This document shows, in pieces, positions 45,881 through 57,048 of a DNA stretch of 64,000 bases. How positions within the stretch are numbered: position 1 is the first letter of the stretch; every line of letters begins with the position of its first letter. The position numbers and the translations under genes are program-made. Below the pieces are notes generated by a model. It did no database searches. It worked only from the letters and a program-made list of their open reading frames with translations, and was not told the DNA's origin. Where the stretch lies: contig JAJEKV010000051.1 of NCBI GenBank assembly GCA_021234155.1, positions 10,312,105 to 10,376,104 of the forward strand, written 5' to 3'. Source of the DNA: Isoetes taiwanensis (Eukaryota > Streptophyta > Lycopodiopsida > Isoetales > Isoetaceae).

Positions 45881-46370
45881 ACGTTACAGGCCTTTGCAAT
45901 GACTCTCCTCTCTTTGGTATAGTGCGAATGAGAGGAATTGGAGTGCCTATAAGTACGTACATAGTGTCACCCAAATCGACTGTTGTATAAGAAGGCTGGC
46001 AAACTTGTATATAATTTCTCCAACTGACGGCTCTTTAATCGCAACAGTGGCAGCTGCAATCGATAAGCTATTCTTTCGTGGATGCAGATTCCGAAGTGGA
46101 AGAGGACAACTTCGAAGATAGTGAGGGCGAGCTACTTGTAATAAATGCTGCAACTCATGTTGACGAAGACATTTAGCGTACCCATTTTGTTGAAACCGAA
46201 GATGATGTAGACCAAAATATATTCTCGAACGAGTCGAACGATAGCGAAGATAGTGAGGAATGCGATATAGAAAGGGCAGGTCCAAGTAATACCGCAGTAC
46301 CATTTGGGAATTTAACTGCACATGATCCAACGGATTCTCCAATGCCAATTACCCTGACAAACAGATAATG
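45881..46370 (+). pseudogene. Second hAT transposase remnant, right piece
   Basis: LQAFAMTLLS, NRLLYKKAGKLVYNF (near 45885-46020, in shifted frames) correspond to the end of the hAT dimerisation domain. An acidic tail rich in Glu/Asp/Ser follows (46070-46370, e.g. DSEVEEDNFEDSEGE and NESNDSEDSEEC) with one TAG stop. The same word order occurs in the first hAT copy to about 37620, after which that copy diverges. Confidence 0.6.
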
Positions 46371-46409
46371 TATTAGAAGAAACATGTCTCAGAATATTGT
46401 GGTAAGGGA

Positions 46410-46995
46410 AAGGGCCCTGAGAACCTTCACTTGGTCATCACCGTCTTGACTTCTGTTGCTGCTTGTCCCTTCACATGCTACATAATCTTGCTGAGAAGTA
46501 ATCTTTGCATGCGAAGGGGCTAAACAGCCACAGACCATTTGAGATGATGATGAATCAGATGAAGGCTCACAAGATACACGATCAGCCATTGATTACAACA
46601 TACCTCAATCGACCTTAGTGCCTTGAGAACCTCCACCTAGTCATTGCCGTCTTGACTTCCGTTGCCGATTGACCCTTTGCGTGCCACAGAATTTTGCTGA
46701 GAAGTAATCTTCGCATGCAAAGTGGCCAAACAACCACAGACCATTTGAGAAGATGACAACGCAGATGAAGGTTCACAAGTTACACGATTAGCCTTAGTAC
46801 TTTAGTCGACCTTAGTGCCTTGAGAACCCCCGGGAACCAATGCACCCTGTTGACTTCCGTTACGGTTTTTCACTTTGCGTGCTACAAAATCTTGCTTAGA
46901 AAGAATCTTTGCATGTGAGGGGCCAAACAATCACGAATCAGTCTAAAGGATGCAGTGGTTAAGGAGGGTTCACTAGGCCCATGATCAACCATATT
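46410..46995 (-). repeat. Three diverged tandem coding repeats (~200-bp period)
   Basis: Three copies (46410-46590, 46617-46800, 46815-46995) read on the minus strand as one peptide unit of about 60-68 residues. Unit 1 has RVSCEPSSDSSSSQMVCGCL and APSHAKITSQQDYVACEG; unit 2 RVTCEPSSALSSSQMVCGCL and HAKITSQQNSVARKG; unit 3 CLAP and HAKILSKQDFVARK in a shifted frame. Conserved blocks are CEPS, C-L-A, HAKI and NGSQDG-like. Stops and shifts show decay. The protein is not recognised. Confidence 0.65.
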
Positions 46996-47077
46996 ATCAA
47001 TAGATAGGGCGAGGTCAGTGGAAAGAGCCATTGGTTGCACCAAGGACTGTCAGAGTAAAAGGATCGCGAATTTCCAA

Positions 47078-47159
47078 ATCTTTCTTTCACCCTTCTTTGA
47101 ATAATGGAGCTTAGAAAGTAACTAAGCTCCATTGTCCAAAGAGCAGTGAAAGAAAGATT
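47078..47159. repeat. Imperfect long hairpin
   Basis: ATCTTTCTTTCAC...AATGGAGCTTAG (47078-47114) pairs with CTAAGCTCCATTGTCC...GAAAGAAAGAT (47122-47159). Arms are about 37-38 nt with a few mismatches or bulges and a short loop around GAAAGTAA. Confidence 0.7.
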
Positions 47160-47951
47160 ATAAAGTCTCGATGCTTTTACTCATCCACCACAAGAGTTCT
47201 GATGGCTCTTCCTTGATGTGGCCCAGAACCTCAATGGCATCTGCCCCTCTATATCAGACCCTTCTTTTCAGTGGTCACCATAGTTTCGTCCACCATGAAG
47301 TCCAAAGGAAAGAAGGCCTGACTAGATGTCCAGATGTCAAAGACTCTGCAAATCTAAATTGAGGTAATGGAGCCTCACTGCTTCCTTCATGACGTAACTC
47401 ACTTTGCAACTATCGCTACGTACTGTAATTCTCAGCATACGTTCCAGTAATTACTCATTTCGCGGTTTCACTTCCAAAGAGCATGCAGAGAGATACAACA
47501 CATAACAATAGCGAGAAGGTGATTACTTCATTTACATCTAATCACACACCGAATAATTTACTTCGCTTCTCCCTCTAAAGCAACGTTTTGATTCATTTCT
47601 GTACCAAATTGATACGTAACTCGATGTTAAAAGGCACCGGTCAAAATTCTTAATGGTCAAACAAGTCCTCAACAACGCCATGTGGGTTCATGTGCATTTC
47701 AGGGAAAAAATATCAAAAAAATAAAATAAAAATCTAGACTGTTGGAAGTTTAAAAACAAAGAAAATCATCCTCCACTCCCATATTTGGAGGCCCACCCAA
47801 TCACCCTGTGGCCCTGGAAGCAAAGGTAAGTACTGGTTAATGTCTAGAATCTCTTCTCCTTCGGAATGGATGTAGAGTTCCATCCCTCTTGCGAGAAATC
47901 AGAGGTGGTAGTGGGGGGCATGTATGATTGTATATTAAGCATGGCATACTT
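47160..47951. other. Spacer within a decayed minus-strand locus
   Basis: Short minus-strand coding-like phrases (e.g. ADAIEVLGHIKEEPSELLWW near 47180-47250) but no continuous frame. The rest is AT-rich and unassigned. Confidence 0.35.
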
Positions 47952-48821
47952 CTATTCCAGTATAATATATCCATCCTTCATCAGACAAAACTTACTGCCC
48001 AACATCCAATCCAATAAACACCTCAAATGCAGATGATGTCCGCATCCCAGGGCATACCAACCAACTTGGGTTAGATTGTTTCCATACCCTGCACAATTTC
48101 TATGGTTCTCATTCTTTCTATCCTCCCACTGGCTCTCATAGAAGTATTCGGGTGGGAGGTATGCAATACTCTGCTCCTTTGAGACTCTAAGGGTCATCAG
48201 TCCGTGCATGTGCTCATTATCTACCCTCAAGACCACATTTTCCCTAGCCAAGTCCGCAAGTTGATTCTTAGTGTCTGCTAATTGTGCAGCCATCTTGTCA
48301 TGAGAATTCGCACGGCCTTTTAGATGCAGGTTCTCCGACTTCTCTCATTTTCTAACAGAGCCTTTAACATTTGCCTCCTCGGTCACTGCACCTGCTGAGG
48401 CAACTCCCACCACTTCTAGAAGTTTTATAGCATCTGGGAGCAAGTAAGTAATGGTAACGGGTTCATCACCTAGGGCACTTTTAGAATCGTCTACCTGCGT
48501 AACTCTCTTGATGCTGCTATCACTTCCCTGCTTCCATTTCCGGCTCGCGTAACTTATGGGCTCATCCTTTACAATCTCGTAAGACACTTGCTTAGTGAAC
48601 ATCTTGTTGAATTCATGGTTCTTTATCACAGTACCTTTTATTGTTCTCCCCGCCTGAGCACCTAGGCGCCCAAGGCCCGTTCTAGCTCATGTGAGATCTT
48701 GTTCAGGTGGAAGCGCCAAGCACAAGCCCAGCCATACCAACAGCACCTCACGTCGGCAACAGCTCATGAGCAAAGGATCGGCTTTATAGCAACCTGCAGA
48801 TTCGGCAAAAGTCTTTATCAT
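47952..48821 (-). pseudogene. Decayed coding locus with coiled coil and RING-like end (unidentified)
   Basis: Read on the minus strand from 48821: MIKTFAESAGCYKADPLLMS, a stop, then a frame from 48629 (KQGSDSSIKRV, LLPDAIKLLEVVGVAS), one TGA (probably Arg CGA to TGA) at 48345-48347, and onward in the same frame with a heptad-like QLADTKNQLADLARENVVL. It ends CAGYGNN...ALGCGHHLHLRCLLDWM...FC, a Cys/His spacing like a RING domain lacking its last Cys pair. Upstream the frame continues across a LINE insertion at 50125-50300 (PNQTESWKMNWAG). Family not recognised; it may itself belong to a transposable element. Confidence 0.45.
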
Positions 48822-50109
48822 GCTTGCCTCCCTATGAAAAGAAGGAAACACTCTGCCCTTCAGGGTCTCTCCCACAAAAACTTCAAGAAGATCCTTCTTT
48901 CCAATTGGAAATCTTACTCCTGTCCTAAAATTAAGGTGTTTGCTTGGCTGACTCTTCATAATGCTTTACTAAGTAACACAAATATGATTAAGAGGCAGTT
49001 TAAAAATGTGCCTAGCCCACTCTGTCCCCTTTGTAAAAGTCAAAATGAGTCAGTTCTCCATATTTTTACTTGTCCTAAGGTCCTTGGGTTCTGGCAGTGG
49101 TTATCTCAGATTGGATCCAAGCTAAATATCCCTGACTTGGATTCCATTACCAATATGGCTCAATTCTTCCATCTTCAGAACTCTCAGGTGAATTCAACCA
49201 TCTTGCAGTTAGCCTTGTGGATTATATGGAAACACAGGAACAATGTGGCTTTGGCAAATAGGAGGTGTGATCTTAATTGGATGAAGCTCAACTTCCAGTT
49301 TGAGCTAGTTAGGTGTGCTTTGGCACATAGGGCTTCAAAATTGGAGAAATATGATACAGATTGGTTGCCTTGGGGGTTTTTTAAGTCTGACTTCTTTGTT
49401 GTTAAGTTTGACTCCCTCATTGATCAAAGTTCTTTTGTGGATTGCAGCATTCTTGAACAGTGTGGTACAGGTTTTCAGGGGGACCACGTTACCGGATGAT
49501 GTTCCTGTTCATCACTCAGGAACTCCAAGGCAAGCTGTAAGAGCAACCTTCAGGCTTAAATTTCTTCTCAAGGAGGCTTACAATGCACATATCCTCCACA
49601 AATTCATTGGTGCAAATAATCGCCTGCTTACAGAACATCAATTCTCATGCCTGAGATCGATGTATTACTATCATAAAGGCAGGTGTGAAGCTGCTGCAGG
49701 TGTCCTTCTGGATATCATTCAGGTTCCCCTGGATGAATTACTGCTGCTTACCCCATCCTGGGCCGAGATCAATTGGATGGCCCCGCCCTCCTTTGCTATG
49801 CCCCTCACTGCTACGCATTCCTTCCCTGATCTTCCTGCTATCCCGGCCTCTCTGTTGAATTTGTCCTCCTTACCGATTCCATCTCCCCTTCCCAGACAGA
49901 GTTCTCCCAATGCAAGTGGTATCTGGCTGTGATGTGAGGTTTTCTTCTTGGAGAATACTATTCAACATGTCAGTAATGATTTTTGTTTTTGGTTTAGTCG
50001 ACAGTCTGCTACTTTCTATTTGGGCTTTAAGCCTTTTTATTATATGTATATTTTTGATCTATGATTAATATCAAATCCTTCCTTTTCCTCAAAAAAAAAA
50101 ATAAAAATA
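48822..50109 (+). pseudogene. LINE type B, strongly 5'-truncated
   Basis: A 15-bp TSD AAAAGTCTTTATCAT (48807-48821 and 50110-50124) and a terminal A-rich tail (about 50091-50109) delimit a 1.29-kb copy. It keeps the zf-RVT-like region (KIKVFAWLTLHNALLSNTNM, CPLCKSQNESVLHIFTCP), a helical stretch (LALWIIWKHRNNVALANRR) and the family C-terminal segment (to about 49930). The frame is nearly open, with one shift at about 49480-49500, so it is fairly young. It splits a minus-strand coding remnant. Confidence 0.85.
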
Positions 50110-50124
50110 AAAAGTCTTTATCAT

Positions 50125-50329
50125 TCCAGCCCAGTTCATTTTCCAACTTTCAGTTTGGTTTGGCACCTCTGCTAGAGTGGGGTTCTGCACACCGACTTTG
50201 ATGTGGTGAGGCTTTTCCAGTATAGGCTCCATAACCCGGCTGACTCGTCTGCCTCAACAGCTCTGCGTGACCGCAGAGCCAGATAGCTTTACTTTTCCTT
50301 GCTTCCGATTTCCTTACAGGTGAAGGTCT
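50125..50329 (-). pseudogene. Continuation of the minus-strand locus beyond the LINE
   Basis: Minus-strand phrases EPILEKPHHIKVGVQNPTLA and VPNQTESWKMNWAG run up to the LINE target site and continue on its other side as MIKTFAESAG. The frame thus spans the insertion point. Further upstream it meets the next LINE; the boundary at about 50330 is approximate. Confidence 0.4.
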
Positions 50330-51717
50330 TGATATGATTCTGCCCAGCACGATCTTGCCACGAGTTACTTTGTGGCCCGCTCAGGTCATCTGTACAAGGG
50401 CCAGCATCACGCCACCCGATTCTGCAAAGAGGATTTTTGTGACAGGCCATGCACCAGCAACGACATCATCGATTCCTTCTCTTGTAGCATCAGGTTTCGC
50501 TTCTTGTTCTTTCTGTTCTTTCTGCTTACCCATCGCCCCTAGCCATGACGCGAAAAGCTAAAGATATGGCAAGGAAGGCAGTGAAGGCTATGCCATGCCC
50601 GCCCCCTCCCCCTGCACCCATAGTTTCTGCAGATGCATCCCCGATTTCCTGCAACTCGGCCACATCACAGTCCCCCTTGCTTACAATTCAATCCAGGATG
50701 CAATCGGTTTGGTCGGCAGTTACAGTTACAACAAATTCTGTGCAGCTCACTCTGGACAATTGGGCGCAGGTTCTAGAAATATTGGAGCACCTAATGAAAG
50801 AATACATAGGTCATGCTAGCTCCCCTTTGCCACCAGACAGATCGCACACACCTTGCGCTCGGATGCCATGGTACAGACTGAGGCTCGCAGAGGTACAGCC
50901 AGCCATAGCCATGTCCACAGTGAGTGCCGATGCCGCCCAGACTGAGACAATACCGGAGACGTCCCCATCCAAGAATTTGAATGTTCAGATGCAAGATGCA
51001 GCTCAGGAACATGCACAGGAACTAGTAAGAGCGTCCGATAGCATACGGAACCCATGTATGGGCCAGTCTGAGTAGGACCGCTGCTTGAACTTGCGTCTAA
51101 TAGGCGTCCCGGACATAGCTTTCTTCTCGGATAGCGAGACCGCTGCACATTTTTTCACGGATATTATGCACATCCAGAGTCCAGGAACTTTTACAACGCG
51201 CCGAGTAGGTGCTCATCGGCCCGACCGGCCATGCCATCTTCTGGTACAGTTTTCGGCATCCCAGGACCGGCTATATGTGCTACATGATGGGAGTCACCTC
51301 AAGGGCACCCCCTTTTCGGTCCAGGAAGACCTCTCCCCAGTACGATTAACTCGACGGCGTGATGAGTTATGTAAGATTCGAGAGGCAAGGCTCCAAAGAA
51401 AATGGGCGATCTATCAGGGAGGTGGCACACTTATTCTTGATCAGTGGACTCAGAACCCTTGGTTAGGTTACGTCAAATCGCACCAGGGGAGACGTCTAGT
51501 CACTTCTGCCCGGCTCGAGTCTGCTTTTGCTCTGCTCTTACGTACTTTGGTATTGTTTTTGTCTTGCTTGTATTCCATTGTTTATAATGTTTCTGTGATG
51601 GGCCTTTGCCCTCCCCACCTTCCCCATTCGGGCTTATGCCGCTTCTTCTGTATTGGGTCCTATAACCCGATTGGGTTTCCGCGGACGATAAAATCTTTAT
51701 CTTATCTTATCTTTTAC
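50330..51717 (+). mobile_element. LINE type A, ORF1 plus 3' end (ORF2 deleted)
   Basis: ORF1 runs 50545 to about 51430. After a Pro-rich start (PPPPPAPIVS) comes a helical region, then an RRM-like/C-terminal pair of the L1 ORF1 type (NLRLIGVPDIAFFSDSETAA, VQEDLSPVRLTRRRDEL, REARLQRKWAIYQGGGTLIL). One in-frame TAG at 51073-51075 interrupts it. ORF2 (endonuclease and RT) is absent: shortly after ORF1 the sequence reaches the 3' end, GCGGACGATAAAA (51681-51693) plus a (TATCT)n tail (51694-51715). The 5' boundary is uncertain. It lies in the decayed minus-strand locus. Confidence 0.7.
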
Positions 51718-51827
51718 TTGAACCTATCTCTCCAAGGCTTTGGCTCGTACTTCAGGGATCTTGTAGTCATATGCTTTGTACTTACCTGCTCTCCTGCTTG
51801 ACCAGTCCGTCTCAAACTGCTTGACAT

Positions 51828-52130
51828 CTAGATTTGCTTCCAAGTCCTCGTAATCTGCCCTTGACAGGCAACAACCTGGGCCCATGTCATAGGCAACTCC
51901 ATGAACCTCTGTAATCGTCTCTTGGACGCTTCCGCAATTGCCCTCAATCTCACGAGCTCTTTTGCATGCACTTCATTGGCTTTGGCTTGTTCCTCTACTC
52001 TCTCTAATTCTTGTGCCCTTACCGCTGACAACATAAGTAGGGAAGGGAATGCAAAGCCCTTTGGGGTTCTCAAGGACGAAGGAGAGAAGTTAGTCCCCTA
52101 CCTAGTTTCATCAACACCTTCCCCCTGCTG
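51828..52130 (-). pseudogene. Coiled-coil fragment of the minus-strand locus (unidentified)
   Basis: Minus-strand frame with FSPSSLRTPKGFAFPSLLML, then a long charged helix (QELERVEEQAKANEVHAKEL, VRLRAIAEASKRRLQRFMEL) and WAQVVACQGQ. A stop lies near 52098. It is interrupted downstream by the type-A LINE. Possibly the N-terminal part of the locus that ends at 47952; continuity is inferred. Confidence 0.4.
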
Positions 52131-53092
52131 AGACATACTTCGCATGGTCTGTAAGTCAACTATGTTGTTTTTTAATTCCTTGCGTATATGCTTTATATTA
52201 TCTATACAAAATAAAAACAACTCAATATGAACAACTTACGAATTACAAGAGAATCAAGTGCTACAAAAACAAATTGATAAAATTACAAGAAGGTTAAAAA
52301 ATGTGTGCCTAAACAGCTGTTATAAACTCAATATGCTTGTTCAATCAATAAATTTTTTTAACTTTTATGATAATATACACGAAAGCTCAATAGCTCAATA
52401 ATTGTATCTAGCATATACACGCTAGGCATGACTTGATCTAGCTTGGTCAGCATCGTTTGTACCTTGGCCAACTTGCGGAATCCAATCTGATTCCATTTGG
52501 GGCCTTGTTTCATCCTGCGCCCAAGACATCGAGCTTGGGATTATTATTGTCTGTTGTGTGATCCTCAATTGAATGAAAATCCGACCCTTGGTGACATGTT
52601 TGTGAATGTTTTCTGTTGACTTGGCGTTAGGCATCATGAATGCATAACACTTGATCCTTGCTTTTTAGCACAAAAAAGAAGAAGCAAAAGTGTTGCGTGT
52701 AAACAAATAGAGTATAGGTTAATCTCAGTTAAAGTACTTGCATGATTCCCTGATAGAGATTTGAATTTTCACGATCAGATCATTACTCTACTCTCATCAG
52801 TCCATATTTACACCTAGCTTGAGTAATCAACATCCTTTTACTTGCATAAGCATTGGCAGCATTGATATTACTCTAAAAAACAAAAAAAGTTTATTCAAGC
52901 ATCAAGCAATTCAAGATTTGCCCGCTGTTCATAGTTTGTGACAATTTTTGCTTGGAACTTTTCACTTAGAGTGGTTGCCTCAAGCAACCTGGAGGTTCTA
53001 AACCATTGAGGTTGAAGGTTTGCCAGGAACACCTTCAACATTTTGGAGGTTTTACGGAGATTATTTCCTGGAATTTGAACTCATGGCTCCCA
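52131..53092. other. AT-rich spacer
   Basis: No supported gene; short frames only. Ends shortly before a gag-like fragment. Confidence 0.45.
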
Positions 53093-53493
53093 GGAGAACT
53101 AATGAAGCATCTGAACATGCTGGAGCATTGGAGAATCATGAAGCCTCTGCTGCAGCACCAGGAGTTAGTATACAAGCAAATACAGGTATGCCCTGCCATT
53201 ACTTTGAGTTGAATATGCCAATTCTTGTTCCTACTTTTGATCCAAGCATGAATGCTAACAATTTTCTAAAAACGTTTAAGGAGTAATATCAGGAATATGG
53301 ACACAAGAAAGGTTGTAAGTTCTCTGAGTTTAAAAAGTGTTTCAAAAATGATGAGGTCAGAGCTTGGCTTGAATATGTTATGAGTCTAGGAGTTAACTCA
53401 TGGGATGAATTAGTCAAGACGTCTCTCATGAATTCTGTTGATCAAGAAGTAAATCACATGGGAAAATTACTATTGGAGTTGGGTGCAGCCTGA
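53093..53493 (+). pseudogene. LTR-retrotransposon gag-like fragment
   Basis: Starts with ATG (MAPRRTNEASEHAG), then PILVPTFDPSMNANNFLKTF, a TAA stop at 53284-53286, and in the same frame FSEFKKCFKNDEVRAWLEYV and GVNSWDELVKTSLMNSVDQE. A W-x-E-L-V block after a short helix is the usual layout of plant retrotransposon gag (Retrotrans_gag). It is cut by a LINE at about 53494; no nucleocapsid knuckle, PBS or LTR was seen. Confidence 0.5.
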
Positions 53494-56349
53494 GAGCTCA
53501 AAATCTTGAATTTTCCACATTCTGGGGGCTTTACATGTTTCATTCACACTGGCATGAGTGTAATTGACTATGTTATGGCCAACAGTGTTAACTCTGTTAG
53601 ATCTTTGCAAATAGGAGAGAAGACTTCCGAATCAGACCATGCACATGTATTGTTTGGAATTGCAGGCTCTCTGGCATTGCATGAGGAACGTTCGCAATAT
53701 CTTCTCAGGCTGAAATTAGACTTTGAAAAGAGGGACCAATATATAAGTGCAGTATGAAACATTTTTCAAGGAGAGCCCACTTCCTTTACAGAGTGTTTTT
53801 CAAGAGCTGGTGCTGGTCAAGGTATCGCCAAGAATCTCAGCCCTTCAAAGACAGAGCTTAGAGGAGCCGTTGACAGGGCAGGAGTTGGGGGATGCATGCC
53901 GCCTGTTGGCTCGGAATAAGTGTCCTGGGTTGGATGGAATACCAGTGGAGTTTTTTCAGAAGTACTGGGAATGGGTGGGGGACTCGGTGGTACAAGTGTA
54001 TGTGGATCTTTTGGGGAATAACTCGATGCATCCTCTGCTGAATACAAGCTGTATTTCACTTATACCCAAGTGTAAGCATCCTAAAACCATCAATGACTGG
54101 AGGCCTATTACTCTGTTGCCTGTAGTGTATAAAATCATTGCTAAGGCTTTGGCTGAGAGGCTTAAGCAAGTACTAGTTCACGCCATTAGTGCAGAGCAGT
54201 CTGGTTTTATACCTCAGCAGAATATTCTTCATAATGTGGCTGCTGCTTTTGAGGGAGTGCATTGGGCTCGTAGGATGAGGCAACCCCTTGTTTTTCTTAA
54301 GCTGGATTTTGCCAAGGCTTATGACAGTGTCAGCTGGCAGTTCTTGACAGATATGATGCAGGCCTTTGGGTGCGGGCCTAGTTTCGGGGAAACGGTTATG
54401 AAGCTGCACGTGTCTGCTAGGGCGATAGTGTGGTGTCGGTGAGACCTCTTCAATCTTCTCGTGGGCGAGGCATTGGGCGGGGATGTCCGTTGGCCCCTGT
54501 TCACTATAGTGGCGAAGCTCTCTCCACGGCTTTTCGGTGGCAATTGCGACAATGTGGTGCAAAGGTCTCGCATGGATGATGGGTCGCATAACAGGTTTGC
54601 GGTCAATTTGCGGATGATACATTCCTCTTTCTTCATGCGAGATGAGTTCAATCTCCGAGCAGACCAAGAATATTTTGGATGCCTTTTCTTTAACCGGGAT
54701 GCTTGCTTAACCGCGGTGAAGTGCTTTCGGCCATGTGGGTAGTGCTTGGAGGAACCTCCTCCTGCGTGGTTGAGTCGGTTTCCACAGGCTCTAACACTTG
54801 CCACCACAATTTGTCAAACTGTTAGGCATACCATTTGGCTTGGACATTAATGCTAGGGCAATTTGGGAGGAGACATTCTGAGAATCTTAAGCGACATTTG
54901 AATTGGTGGAGGGAAGTAAACTCACCATGGCTGGTAGGATTACGATAGCCGGTCGGTGCTCTATAGCACTCATGTTTCTGTGACCTCCGCATACTTGCGC
55001 CAGAAAGTGTGGTTAAGGAGTTGGATGACACCATTCGCAATTTTGTTTGGGGAGGGAATGAGGAGGGGGTTACAGTGAAGATCGCATGGTGGAAGTGTGT
55101 GCGTCCCAGACAGGCAGGGGGCTTGGGTATGCTTGATGTGTTGTTGCACACGAAGGTTCTGGTGTCGAAATTCATCTGGCAGTTGTTGCAGGAGCAACAA
55201 TCCCGTGTTTGGCTCTGTTGGCGCGATCAAGCCGTCACTCTATTGTGTTTAGGAAGCCAGCTATTCCGGCTCAGTTGCCGTGGGCTCTGTTTGAGGATTT
55301 GCGGCCATTCCCTCATGCTTCGCCTTTTCTTAAGGATCTCTTGAAGGCCTGGAAAGTGGTCAAGGTTCTCTTTTCATTGGACCCTAGCAAGTGTATGGTA
55401 GCCTCATCGCCCTTTCTCTGGGTACCCTTGGACTCTGCATCTCCCTTGGCCTCTTCCCTAGACCCAGGTACTCAGCGCCGATGGATTGCTGCAGGGGTGA
55501 CATCTATCCGTGACTGGTATTGGGAGGGTCATCTGGCGCCGTGGGAGTTTTTTAGAGAGAGATTTGGCCTTCGGCGGTGGGACATACGAACTTGGGCCAG
55601 AATTGCCAATGCTATTCCATTGCAGTTGTCTTTTCAAGTGAATCGCATTTGGAAGTCGCATAGTGGATTTGATGCATCTCAGTTTGTAGCATCGGCTTAT
55701 GGGCTCCTAGCGCTTCAGGGACCGTTGCCGCCGGATAAGTGGTGCTAAGCTTCGAGGGGAATAAGTGGCCCGCCATGTGGAAGTGGGCGTGGAATACATT
55801 GCCTCCTCCTAAAATCCGTACCTTTTTGTGGCAGATCTTGCACCGTAGCCTCAGGGTGAATGTCCGAGTCCACAGGTTCAAGCCTCGGTTATGTGGGAGG
55901 CGACGTGAAACCATTGAGCACTGCTTTGTCCTATGCACAGAGGTAGGGGCAGCTTGGTCCTGGGTGAGAGCCCTCTTTGGGACTTCACTATGCAGTCAGA
56001 AGATTCTCTTGGGAGTCCTTCCTAGCAGGTGGGCAGTGGCCAAGCGACAGGCATTTCATTTATGCAGAGCTTGGCTTTTGTGGCTGATTTGGAAAAGACA
56101 GAGAGAGAAGGTCTTTCAGAATGCAGTGCTTAGCCCTTTTCGGTTGGTTCTGATCTTGAGGCATAAATTGTGGCGGGCTTACCAAGTCTCAAGCTTGTCT
56201 GGCACAGTTAAGCGGGAAATTTGGTCGACATTCCTACAGATTGTGGATCATGATGGGCGCTTCATTTCTTAGCACCACACTTATCATTGTACTTGATCGC
56301 ATTCTAGTGGTTTAATATATTCTTATATTCTTCAAAAAAAAAAAAAAAA
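53494..56349 (+). pseudogene. LINE type B, 5'-truncated, with poly(A)
   Basis: Begins in the endonuclease C-terminus (GMSVIDYVMAN...SESDHAHVLFG, with the SDH motif). Then linker, RT (53747-54442: NKCPGLDGIPVEFFQKYW, NDWRPITLLPVVYKIIAKAL, FLKLDFAKAYDSVSWQF), a badly shifted palm (54440-54800, catalytic box not intact), thumb (GGLGMLDVLLHTKVLVS), and zf-RVT-like C-terminus (55739-56272, PKIRTFLWQILHRSL, ETIEHCFVLCTEV). Poly(A) is at 56335-56349. No TSD was found. It belongs to the same subfamily as 14078-16296. Confidence 0.85.
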
Positions 56350-57048
56350 TAAGCGTACTTGAACGCATGCTGCAGCAAACCTTCCGGTCGAACAATCTAG
56401 AGGAGGATGCATCTAACTTCTCTACGATTCTTCACGTTGCGGCAATTGAAACTTTCAGCATGATTAAAGCAAGGAGGAATATAACTCAGAATACAAGCTG
56501 GTGGGATGCGGAATGCAAGCAAGAAAGAGCTCAAATTTCTAAAGGAAGTTTAAAGCCAAAATGGTACAGAGATTTGATCAGGCATAAAAAGTGCGCTTAT
56601 TACAAAAATAGATAGGAATATCTTGCCCAAAAATTAGCGAACCAACCCAAGCTATTTTGGAAGCTACTCCACAAAAAGCAAGCCAAACCAACACTTGATT
56701 CACATACTCTTATACAATCTGTTAAAGAGCATTTACTGCCATCCAGCAGATGGTATGATACAAGCGGACTTTCAGGAGGACATATTCTGTATGGAGGAGG
56801 TAAAAAGTACAGTACAGGAAATGGCTAATAGGAAATGACAGGATTTGCAGGGTTTAGGGTTTATATATTGAGCTATTTAAATGAGGAGGAAAGAAGACAT
56901 TTAAATGGCTAACTAAGCTCCTTACACTCCACCAGACATGCAGCGCTATCTCGATGCCCTGGACACATTCTGCCAAGCGACTGATATGGGCGTGGGCGAT
57001 AAAGACCCATTCAATTCAATTCAATTCAATTCAATTCAATTCAATCCA
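56350..57048 (+). pseudogene. LINE type A fragment with (TTCAA)n tail
   Basis: The endonuclease-RT linker (56367-56615; SWWDAECKQERAQ matches VWYDDECREHKRK of the copy at 1034-3917) is followed by PKLFWKLLHKKQ. The rest of RT is deleted down to a 3' end with GGGCGATAAAG and the tail (57009-57045). It starts immediately after the poly(A) of the preceding LINE. Confidence 0.65.
57009..57045 (+). repeat. (TTCAA)n tail of type-A LINE
   Basis: About seven TTCAA units follow the 3' signature GGGCGATAAAG. Confidence 0.8.
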
